In this document: positions 8,176 to 15,144 of the stretch, one piece after another
Layout: the number at the start of each line of letters is the position of its first letter
Position numbering within the stretch: position 1 is the stretch's first letter
Origin: Arsenicibacter sp965247375
Lineage (GTDB): Bacteria; Bacteroidota; Bacteroidia; Cytophagales; Spirosomataceae
NCBI GenBank assembly: GCA_965247375.1
Contig: CBDFHU010000017.1
Coordinates: 1-64,000, forward strand
Direction of reading: 5' to 3'
DNA: 64,000 nt
Translations under genes and position numbers: made by a program
Notes under the pieces: generated by a model
The model's input: only the letters and a program-made list of their open reading frames with translations
Databases searched by the model: none
What the model was told of the DNA's origin: nothing

Positions 8176-9405
8176 ATGAACCGTCTTTTCGACCGCCGGG
8201 GCTTTTTGCAACGTTCAGCTCTGGCAACCATGACCACACTGCTGGGCACTGAGATTGTATTTGCCGACCGGATGCCGGCTAATTACCTGCCTGTCGTGTT
8301 CGGGACAGAGCCTGACCCGATGCCGGCCAAGCATAAGGACATGCTGGTGCTGAACAATAAGCCCTGGAATGTCGAATCAGTGCCGCATCTGCTGGATGAC
8401 GCCGTGACGCCGGCCGAAAAGATGTTTATCCGGAACAATGGCCTGATGCCCGAAAGCGTCGATGCCGCCAAATGGACGCTAACGATCAATGGCGAGTCGG
8501 TAAAGGCGTCGAAGACGTACACGCTAGCTGATCTGAAGAAAAAATTTAAAACCTATACCTACCAGCTGGTGCTCGAATGCGCCGGTAACGGCCGGGCCAA
8601 CTATTACCCGAAAACTGCCGGTAACCAGTGGGGCGACGGAGCGGTAAGCTGCGCCGAGTGGACGGGTGTCCGCCTGAAAGATATTCTGGCCGATGTGGGT
8701 CTGAAAGACGATGCCGTTTACATCGGTTATTACGGCCGTGATCTGCACCTGAGCCTTGATCCAAAGCAATCGCCGATTTCGCGGGGAGTACCGATGCGGA
8801 AAGCCCTGGAAGATGAAACCCTGATTGCCTGGGCTATGAATGGGCAGGATATTCCGATGGCCCACGGCTATCCGCTGCGGCTCGTGATCGGCGGGTGGCC
8901 AGCCTCGGTCTCGGGCAAGTGGCTGCACACGATTTCGGTCCGGAACAAAGTGCACGATGGAACGAAAATGACGGGCAAGAGTTATAAGGTACCCATCAAT
9001 CCCGTAGAGCCGGGTTACGATCCGCCGGAAAGCGAATTCAAAATTATTGAGTCAATGCCGGTCAAATCGCTGATTACGTTCCCGAAAACGGGGGCAACGG
9101 TACCGGCAGGGCAGGCGATTGCCTTACGCGGGCATGCATGGGCCGGTGACCGGGCGGTGCGCGAAGTGCAGGTGTCGGTTGATTTTGGGGCTACCTGGCA
9201 AAAAACGACCCTGAAAGCCCCGAAAAACCGGCTGGCGTGGCAGCAATGGTCAACGGACATCCGGTTGCCGCAGAAAGGCTATTACGAAATCTGGGCGCGG
9301 GCCATTGACGATGCGGGCGTTGCCCAGCCGATGGTTATGCCGCAGTGGAACCCCGAAGGCTACTGCAACAATGCCTGTCACCGCATTGCCGTCAAACTCG
9401 TATAA
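8176..9405 (+). CDS. Tat-exported sulfite oxidase-type molybdopterin oxidoreductase
   Basis: A 409-residue periplasmic enzyme of the sulfite oxidase family (SorA/SoxC-like), which takes electrons from sulfite or a related substrate at a molybdenum cofactor. Residues 1-30 form a twin-arginine signal (DRRGFLQ then a hydrophobic stretch ending VFA). The Moco domain has the conserved Mo-ligand Cys135 in LECAGNGR, with SCAEWTGVRL and GYPLRLVIGGW following. The C-terminal Mo-co dimerisation domain covers about 285-409. The cytochrome c gene starts 3 bases after the stop, matching SorA/SorB-type pairing. No haem or cytochrome b5 domain is fused. The true substrate is not provable from sequence. Confidence 0.9.
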   Translation: MNRLFDRRGFLQRSALATMTTLLGTEIVFADRMPANYLPVVFGTEPDPMPAKHKDMLVLNNKPWNVESVPHLLDDAVTPAEKMFIRNNGLMPESVDAAKWTLTINGESVKASKTYTLADLKKKFKTYTYQLVLECAGNGRANYYPKTAGNQWGDGAVSCAEWTGVRLKDILADVGLKDDAVYIGYYGRDLHLSLDPKQSPISRGVPMRKALEDETLIAWAMNGQDIPMAHGYPLRLVIGGWPASVSGKWLHTISVRNKVHDGTKMTGKSYKVPINPVEPGYDPPESEFKIIESMPVKSLITFPKTGATVPAGQAIALRGHAWAGDRAVREVQVSVDFGATWQKTTLKAPKNRLAWQQWSTDIRLPQKGYYEIWARAIDDAGVAQPMVMPQWNPEGYCNNACHRIAVKLV

Positions 9406-9408
9406 CGC

Positions 9409-9828
9409 ATGAGAAAACTGCACGCAATCATACTAACATTGGCAGCAATGACTGGTCTCGCTGCTTTTGTACAACCTGCTGAAAGATTGCCGGTTAAGGC
9501 GTTGGCTGTATCCGCAGTGGTCACGGCTGATTCTGTAAAAAAAGATCCGGAAACGGGGCTGCCCGTCGATGAGCACCTGATGCTGGTAAAAGCACACTGC
9601 ACGTCCTGTCATTCGCCGAAACTGATTATGCAGAACCGGTTTACGCGCGATGGCTGGAAGGAAAAAATCCGCTGGATGCAGCGAACCCAGAAACTCTGGG
9701 ATTTAGGCGAATCGGAGCCGAAAGTGCTGGATTATCTGGTCAAATATTACGGTCCGGAGCAAAAAACATTCGACGGGCGGCGAATGCCGTTGAAAGGCGT
9801 AAAGTGGTACGAATTGAAAAGTAAATAA
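9409..9828 (+). CDS. Monohaem cytochrome c, partner of the upstream molybdoenzyme
   Basis: A 139-residue exported protein with an N-terminal signal (MRKLHAIILTLAAMTGLAAF) and one haem attachment site CTSCH at residues 64-68. It lacks the length of a SoxD di-haem protein. A Met in GRRMPLKG near residue 125 is the likely sixth haem ligand. It lies 3 bases after the sulfite oxidase gene, so it probably accepts electrons from that enzyme and passes them to the respiratory chain, like SorB. Its stop codon overlaps the next start in TAATG, which implies translational coupling to an unrelated cytosolic protein. Confidence 0.85.
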   Translation: MRKLHAIILTLAAMTGLAAFVQPAERLPVKALAVSAVVTADSVKKDPETGLPVDEHLMLVKAHCTSCHSPKLIMQNRFTRDGWKEKIRWMQRTQKLWDLGESEPKVLDYLVKYYGPEQKTFDGRRMPLKGVKWYELKSK

Positions 9829-10607
9829 TGTCAGTAAAGCAGTTTTATCAGACACTCTATCAGGGCGACCAGCTGTTCCGGCTGGATGAACGCATGTTTG
9901 CGGGCATAAATCCGGAATACAAAGGCGCAATTCCGGCAGTTACCGAACCGGCAGACCAACCTGAGCTGTCTGAACCGGTAATAATGGTAGTTGAGCCGGT
10001 AACCATTGCACCTCCGGTCGTGATGGACGTGATTACGCCGGAACCTGTCGCAGTCCGGCCGGGCCACGACAGGCCGGGCCACGATAGGCCGGGCCACGAC
10101 AGGCCGGGCCACGACAGGCTTGTCGTGGCCCCTGAAGCAGAGCTGGTACCGATGCCGGCTCCGGTTGTACAGGTACAGCCAACGCCGGTCATTGCCGTTG
10201 ACCCTGAGCCGGCCCCGCAACCGCCGGTATCTCAACCGGCTCCGCCGGTCATCAATCAGAAGGTGTTGATTCTGGCCGACGAAGAACTGACCGCCAGTGA
10301 TGTATTGTTCCTGGAGAAAATTCTGAAAGCCGTCAATCTTAATCTCGACGGGGTTGAACTGCTAAATCTGCACCGCATCGGGCATATTGATTTTGCGGAC
10401 CTGCTGCGCGGGAAATACATCCACCATTTCATTACGTTCGGGGTACCGTTCCGCCGGATCGGGCTTGATATCATGATGGACCGCTACCAGCCGGTCCGGT
10501 TTGAAGGCATTTCGTTTCTGATGGCTGATTCGTTACCGACGGTTGAGGCCGATCAGAATCTGAAACGGGCGCTCTGGAACTCACTGAAGCGCGTTTTTAG
10601 CCTGTAA
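9828..10607 (+). CDS. Unrecognised protein with HolD-like (Pol III psi) C-terminus and RPGHD repeats
   Basis: A 259-residue cytosolic protein in three parts. The N-terminal 25 residues (SVKQFYQTLYQGDQLFRLDE) look structured. A proline/valine-rich linker spans about 30-140. The C-terminal domain spans about 145-259. The linker carries four exact RPGHD units at residues 77-96, encoded by a palindromic DNA repeat. The C-terminal domain alternates strands and helices (KVLILADEELTASDVLFLEK) and ends EADQNLKRALWNSLKRVF. This resembles the end of the DNA polymerase III psi subunit HolD, which closes with a comparable LRANPTARAALWQQ segment. The assignment is by eye and tentative. The start codon overlaps the cytochrome stop. 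A 167-base gap separates it from the next gene. Confidence 0.7.
   Translation: MSVKQFYQTLYQGDQLFRLDERMFAGINPEYKGAIPAVTEPADQPELSEPVIMVVEPVTIAPPVVMDVITPEPVAVRPGHDRPGHDRPGHDRPGHDRLVVAPEAELVPMPAPVVQVQPTPVIAVDPEPAPQPPVSQPAPPVINQKVLILADEELTASDVLFLEKILKAVNLNLDGVELLNLHRIGHIDFADLLRGKYIHHFITFGVPFRRIGLDIMMDRYQPVRFEGISFLMADSLPTVEADQNLKRALWNSLKRVFSL
10056..10131. repeat. In-frame palindromic repeat inside a coding sequence
   Basis: Four tandem 15-nt units (GGCCGGGCCACGACA type, one with T for C) at 10056-10115. The last merges into a perfect hairpin: GGGCCACGACA (10106-10116), loop GGCT, TGTCGTGGCCC (10121-10131). The 15-nt period keeps the frame and encodes RPGHD four times, then RLVVAP. Confidence 0.85.
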
Positions 10608-10774
10608 ACCGCGTTTTTTGGCCCGATATTGGCAGGATTTTTTCATATTTAGGCGCAAAAAGAGAGGGGGCAGTGTACAGAAAAGCCGCTTACCGGCTGG
10701 CTGTCAGGTAATTTCAGCCTGTTCTCCGGCGTTATACACAAAGAGCAAATCGGATAGGTAGCCGATACGATACG

Positions 10775-11878
10775 ATGACATTGACTGAACGATTCAGGAA
10801 TTTGTTTCGACCCACAGGTAAACAACAAACAAATATACCGGTAGCGGTTGTGGCCGAACCGGCCCCGGCAGAAAATACTGTCCGGCCTGTGCCCGTCCCG
10901 TTGCCGTTTTCCGGCCAGCAGGAAAACCGGCATGTATCGGCCGATCGGCCGGTCGTAGCTGATACAGTACCCGCGTGGCTCGAAGACGAAGATTTATTGC
11001 GCGACGAGGCCGTTCTGTTTGGCCTGTCAGAAGCCCGTGCCGAGGAAAAGGTTGCCTTGATCAAGCATTATTTCGCGCACCGTACCGCCGACCTCGGACG
11101 CACCGTGGAGCGTTACAATGAGCAGATCGGTGAACTGAACCTGTTTATTGAACAGAAAGAAAACCTCATCGGCGAGCTGGAACACAAACATGCAGGCCTT
11201 GAAAACCGGCAACCCGCCGAACATCACCTGCCCCGGACGCTAACCGGCCTTGGTATTTCGGTTATTATGTGCGTCGGCAATTACTTTCTGATTGCCGATA
11301 CGCTGCTGCCGGCCTTTCCGCGCAACAGTTCCCTGATTTCCATCGGTGTCTTTCTGGCGGGTATGTTTAACCTGTTCAGCCGCACCTCGTTTTTACACGA
11401 GACGTCGGCACCCGTAACGCCCCGCCGTCTGCTGGAGGAGGTAGGTTTGCCGCTGGCGGCGTCCTTTTTTGTGCTCGTTCAGGCACTGCAAACCCAGCCG
11501 GTGCTGAATGCCGTTGCGCTATTCGTATTTATTTTCTTCCTGTTTCTGCTGGCCGGGAAACTGTTGCTGGGTACCCTGACGGTGCTCCACCGTGATCTGC
11601 GGACCTATGCGGTCAACGGCACTCTGGAAGCTGATAAACGAATCAAACTGAGCCTGTGGGAGAGTGAAATCCAGCAACTGAAACGGGAGATCGACGACAT
11701 CCGTGCGCAGAAGTGGCAGATACTGCCTGACCTCAACCGCGCCGAGGCGAGTCTAGACCGATTGAACGCACGGCGTGATATGCTTGTTAGTCTGTTTATC
11801 AGTGAGTTTAATCTGGCCCGGCAATTAAGATCGCGCCTGACCGGCAAGCAGCAGAAGGAAATCCTCGACGGTCAGTAG
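10775..11878 (+). CDS. Unrecognised coiled-coil membrane protein, four TM helices
   Basis: A 367-residue protein with no family I can name. Residues 1-60 are proline/valine-rich and probably disordered. A charged helical segment (WLEDEDLLRDEAVLFGLSEA, then EEKVALIKHYFAHRT) leads into a coiled coil at about 95-150. Four hydrophobic helices lie near 156-178, 187-205, 226-244 and 247-270. A second coiled coil covers about 280-345, followed by a basic tail. This coil-4TM-coil layout recurs in the next gene, 33 bases downstream, so the two probably act together at the inner membrane. No enzymatic motif is visible. A replication- or envelope-linked scaffold would be speculation. Confidence 0.75.
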   Translation: MTLTERFRNLFRPTGKQQTNIPVAVVAEPAPAENTVRPVPVPLPFSGQQENRHVSADRPVVADTVPAWLEDEDLLRDEAVLFGLSEARAEEKVALIKHYFAHRTADLGRTVERYNEQIGELNLFIEQKENLIGELEHKHAGLENRQPAEHHLPRTLTGLGISVIMCVGNYFLIADTLLPAFPRNSSLISIGVFLAGMFNLFSRTSFLHETSAPVTPRRLLEEVGLPLAASFFVLVQALQTQPVLNAVALFVFIFFLFLLAGKLLLGTLTVLHRDLRTYAVNGTLEADKRIKLSLWESEIQQLKREIDDIRAQKWQILPDLNRAEASLDRLNARRDMLVSLFISEFNLARQLRSRLTGKQQKEILDGQ

Positions 11879-11911
11879 CTGCGGTACCGCCTGGCATAAT
11901 CGTATTTTCAG

Positions 11912-13291
11912 ATGGAACCAACACAGAATCAGGATTTTCAACACGGCTATACCAGTGGTGTTGAAGGGGTCGACCGGACCAGTTTTGAAGGGTACCTGTC
12001 CAGCCAGATCAATTACGAATGGCTGACCGAGCAGACCCGCTATACCCGTGAAGAGCTACAAAAAGTAGAACAAACGCTGGCCGAGGCGACAGAAAATCAT
12101 AAAAATACCTACAGTCAGTTGCAGGACCACTTGCTGAAACTCAGCGTACAGTCGGCCCGGACCGAACGGCTGAACAATGACCGTAAAGCCATTGATGATG
12201 AGCGTGGGCGGTTACAGGCCCGTCGCGACAAAGCCTCTTCCGACTACTCCTTGCTGGGCGGTTTGCTGTTCCTGGTGGCCGGTATTGCCTTTGTGGCTGG
12301 TGACCTGATCATTTCGCACGAGATCGTTGCCTATGCGCTGAATATCCGCGATACCAACGAAGCCTGGGCATTTGCGGTCGGTCTGGCGATGGTATCAATC
12401 CTGCTCAAACCGGCCTATGACCGGCTCATTGAAAAGCCCTATCAGGAAGAGCCCGAAAAAAACCGTACGAAGTACGAGAAATTTAAACTGGCCCTGGCGG
12501 TTTTCTCCATTCTGACGCTGGCCGTGCTGGGCTGGTTCCGGTACGAAGCATACCGGACTGATCAGCTGAAGGCGGCGATCAATAAATCGGTGCGGCAGCT
12601 CCAGATTACCGGCGCTCCGGTCGATGCATCGGGAGCGGTGCAGGAGTTAAGTCCCGCCGTGATGAACAAAATCGAAAAGCAGTTACAGGAATCAGAATCA
12701 TTGAATCTGGTACTGGTCAACAGTCCGTGGGCGTTGCTGTCGTTTGTCCTGAGTGGTATTTTGTTCGCGCTCGCCGGTGCGGTCTGTCTCGGTATTGCTT
12801 TACCGGTGTTATCGGCCTACTGGTTCCGGTGGCTTCAGGCCGACATCCGGTTCTGGAAGCTGCGGCGGCGGATGAAGCGGCTGAACAAAGAGCTGATTCC
12901 GGCCGAGCAGGAACTGGCCGCCCAGCTGACGCGTAAATCGGTGCTGGAACACGAGCTTGTGTTGCTGCCATCGCTCGGGGAGTTGAAAATGAAACAGAAA
13001 AATCTGGAGGCCGAATTACGTGATCTGGTAGCAGAAGCCCGCATCAGCCAGACCGACAGCCGGATCAATAGCTTCAACGATGGCTATGTGAAAGGGGAAG
13101 CGGCTCGTGGTGCGATGTCTGACGAAGAATGGCAGCAGGTTAAATCCAGCTATTTTTCGACAGCTAATCTGGCCAGCCGCGCTAAATCGGCCTCGCCTGA
13201 ACGTGCCTTTACGGTGAACGGCAATGGTACCAAAAACGGCCTTCGCCCGCATCAGGCGCTACGGAAATTTATTTCGGAAGACCTCGAGTAG
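11912..13291 (+). CDS. Unrecognised coiled-coil membrane protein, about five TM helices
   Basis: A 459-residue protein I cannot place in a family. A soluble N-terminus contains QHGYTSGVEG, followed by a coiled coil (about 35-105). Hydrophobic segments lie near 108-131, 150-168, 192-212 and a long 270-306 stretch that may be two helices. A second coiled coil (about 310-375) leads to a C-terminal tail with NDGYVKGEAARG, echoing the N-terminal GY-x-x-G. It lies 33 bases after a protein of similar architecture. Its stop codon TAG is also the first bases of a palindromic repeat, so the present C-terminus may have been set by repeat insertion. Confidence 0.75.
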   Translation: MEPTQNQDFQHGYTSGVEGVDRTSFEGYLSSQINYEWLTEQTRYTREELQKVEQTLAEATENHKNTYSQLQDHLLKLSVQSARTERLNNDRKAIDDERGRLQARRDKASSDYSLLGGLLFLVAGIAFVAGDLIISHEIVAYALNIRDTNEAWAFAVGLAMVSILLKPAYDRLIEKPYQEEPEKNRTKYEKFKLALAVFSILTLAVLGWFRYEAYRTDQLKAAINKSVRQLQITGAPVDASGAVQELSPAVMNKIEKQLQESESLNLVLVNSPWALLSFVLSGILFALAGAVCLGIALPVLSAYWFRWLQADIRFWKLRRRMKRLNKELIPAEQELAAQLTRKSVLEHELVLLPSLGELKMKQKNLEAELRDLVAEARISQTDSRINSFNDGYVKGEAARGAMSDEEWQQVKSSYFSTANLASRAKSASPERAFTVNGNGTKNGLRPHQALRKFISEDLE

Positions 13292-13312
13292 AGACGCAAT
13301 ATCTTGCGTCTC
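13291..13312. repeat. Palindromic repeat (GAGACGCAA type)
   Basis: Perfect 9-bp arms GAGACGCAA (13291-13299) and TTGCGTCTC (13304-13312) around TATC. The first base belongs to the TAG stop of the upstream gene. From memory, this motif is a common dispersed repeat in Bacteroidota and cyanobacteria. Confidence 0.7.
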
Positions 13313-13321
13313 ATTTGCGAT

Positions 13322-13362
13322 AACAAACTCCCCGAAAGTTTCAAACTTTCGGGGAGTTTGTT
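13322..13362. terminator. Bidirectional terminator / palindrome between convergent genes
   Basis: Perfect 20-bp arms (13322-13341 and 13343-13362) around a single C; the core is CCCCGAAAGTTT/AAACTTTCGGGG. A- and T-rich outer ends allow termination on both strands. It serves the coiled-coil protein gene (plus) and the ceramidase-like gene (minus). Confidence 0.75.
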
Positions 13363-13372
13363 TATCAGGTAG

Positions 13373-14908
13373 TTACAGCCTCTTCAGCAAACTAACCGCC
13401 TCATGATGAATACGGGGCGCGGTTTCCGGCCCGACCGAGTTAACCTCTCCGTAGGGTGATTTTTGAAGGCCGTAGGTAAACGGTGCTTCGGTATCCCACT
13501 GGCTTTTCGGGACAATATATCCCAACTCATCGTTTGCAAGGCCCATCACAAATCTATACCGTCCTTTCATCAGATTCCGCAGGGGAGGCGTTTCGACCGG
13601 CGCGATGCCAAAATCACCGCCTTCGGGCTGTTGCACACCGCCATTGGCAATTTCCGGATACAGCTCTCCGGGAATGGTCAGGAAACTGGCTAATGGTCCG
13701 GCCGCTGTATTGATCGTAAAACCGGCTATCTCAGTCCGGAGGTTTCCCCAACTGCTGTACCCGAATTTCAGCAGGCCAAGCGCAACCCCGAGCTTAAACA
13801 TATTATTGTCGAGCGGAAGCTCAAAGGTATGGGCAAGGAGCCGGATGTTGATGGCTGAAACGGCTTTGCCCGTATCGGCCTTCAGGGCGTTGAGGGCCAG
13901 ATTGGCCAATTGCCGTCCTTCGGCGTCGGCTTTCTCAAAGGAAGGTTCCAGTAATTGTTTGCCGGTTCGCGGGTCCTGCACCGGCTGACTGGGATGGGTC
14001 GTCATCAGGCCGCCGACACAGCCCGATGCATAGACCACGGTGCCGCCGAGGTCTTTTTCCAGATAGGCCCGGACATAGTGCGGAAAGTCGGAGGTGATGT
14101 CGAGGTTTTTGCTCCATAACGTTTCAGGGTGGTTCCCCCAGACAACCAGTGAACCCAGTGTGCTATCCTTATCGGCGGCCAGTGCCTGCATCATATACAA
14201 ACCGGCATCCTTGACAACCGGCTTACGGGTGTCTTTAATCAGCGTATCGGCGCCGGTCAGATCCTGCGCAAAACGCAGCCGTGCCGGTTGCAGCCCTTTT
14301 GCCGCTTCTGTAATCGCTTTCACTACCTGCTGCTCAATGAATGCCTGATACTCAGCGTTCACGCCGGTTTTGAACATGCTTTCGCCCCACATGCCGAGCA
14401 TGTCCGGCGCTTCGTGGTTGTGTGTACTGCAAACGATGCTGTAGGTAATACCCGCTTCTGCCGGCAGTGCTTTCCGGATACTGACAACGTTATTGTGAGA
14501 CAGCCCCAGTACATCTACGGCCGCAATGGCTAGCCGGGTATGCCCGTCGTCGATCACAACCGCCCGTACCCAGAGGTCGTCGTGAATGCCGTTGGCAGGG
14601 CGCTGGCTGTGAAAACCGGCCATCCAGAACGCATCGAATTTCCCGTTTCCGTTCCGGTCCTGGTAGGTATCACCGTCTTCCTCCGAATATTTGGCATCCT
14701 TGTTTATATCTGTCCACGTATCGGGGAGGGTCGGGGTGATTTTCAGGGCCGCAAAACCGGCTTTTACACCGTTCGGGGCAGCCGGTTTTACGTCAAGACT
14801 GAGGCTGTAGCCCGGCTGGCGGTCGCGGCTACGGTACAGAAAGGTGCCTCCGCCAATTAGCAGCAGCAGGACAATGATCAGCAGGAAAATCCGGAAAAAG
14901 GTACGCAT
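13373..14908 (-). CDS. Neutral/alkaline ceramidase-like hydrolase
   Basis: A 511-residue protein with an N-terminal membrane anchor or uncleaved signal (hydrophobic 5-24), placing the rest in the periplasm. The body matches the N-terminal domain of neutral/alkaline non-lysosomal ceramidases, zinc amidases that cleave ceramide. Support comes from AGFAALKITP at about 50, the His-rich STHNHEAPD at 161-169 (metal-ligand region), WGNHPETL and VVYASGCVGGLMTTH. An Asp/Asn-rich insert at 67-92 (DINKDAKY..DRNGNGKFD) looks like a calcium-binding loop. The separate C-terminal Ig-like domain of classical ceramidases is not evident. Sphingolipids are common in this phylum, so ceramide is a plausible but unproven substrate. 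Confidence 0.8.
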   Translation of the reverse strand: MRTFFRIFLLIIVLLLLIGGGTFLYRSRDRQPGYSLSLDVKPAAPNGVKAGFAALKITPTLPDTWTDINKDAKYSEEDGDTYQDRNGNGKFDAFWMAGFHSQRPANGIHDDLWVRAVVIDDGHTRLAIAAVDVLGLSHNNVVSIRKALPAEAGITYSIVCSTHNHEAPDMLGMWGESMFKTGVNAEYQAFIEQQVVKAITEAAKGLQPARLRFAQDLTGADTLIKDTRKPVVKDAGLYMMQALAADKDSTLGSLVVWGNHPETLWSKNLDITSDFPHYVRAYLEKDLGGTVVYASGCVGGLMTTHPSQPVQDPRTGKQLLEPSFEKADAEGRQLANLALNALKADTGKAVSAINIRLLAHTFELPLDNNMFKLGVALGLLKFGYSSWGNLRTEIAGFTINTAAGPLASFLTIPGELYPEIANGGVQQPEGGDFGIAPVETPPLRNLMKGRYRFVMGLANDELGYIVPKSQWDTEAPFTYGLQKSPYGEVNSVGPETAPRIHHEAVSLLKRL

Positions 14909-14999
14909 CGGCGCGTTAGGTCGAGGGGTTAAACTGATTGTATTAGTACGCCAAAGGGAGGACGGATGACTATCGGCCGTTGGGAATTATGTAACGGAG

Positions 15000-15045
15000 C
15001 GCACAAATCCCTGTGCGGAATACAACGCAGTGTGCGATTCCGCAC
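15000..15045 (+). promoter_or_regulatory. Candidate enhancer: cluster of TGTGCG half-sites
   Basis: Two inverted pairs lie together: CGCACA-N6-TGTGCG (15000-15017) and TGTGCG-ATTC-CGCACG (15031-15046). The outer segments also form a 9-bp perfect pair, GTGCGGAAT (15013-15021) with ATTCCGCAC (15037-15045). The cluster centre is roughly 100 bases before the predicted transcription start of the sigma-54 promoter at 15101, the usual place for an NtrC-type activator. The activator encoded in this operon (21085-22473) is the obvious candidate. Confidence 0.6.
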
Positions 15046-15100
15046 GCTTAGTGCAAGTTGGTTTTACAGGAAAGCTCCTGATAGTTAATGTGTTATGGTT

Positions 15101-15116
15101 TGGCATTGTGTTCGCT
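15101..15116 (+). promoter_or_regulatory. Candidate sigma-54 (-24/-12) promoter
   Basis: The sequence TGGCATTGTGTTCGCT has GG at 15102-15103 and GC at 15114-15115 with exactly ten bases between, as sigma-54 requires. The -24 part reads TTTGGCA. The -12 part is TCGCT in place of TTGCW, one mismatch. The predicted start is near 15127, leaving an 18-base leader before the ATG at 15145. Confidence 0.65.
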
Positions 15117-15144
15117 AAAGGATATAGCGTAACACAACAAACCA

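Noticed and set aside
10056..10131. CRISPR-like array
   Set aside because: Units are directly adjacent 15-mers without spacers and are part of a coding sequence.
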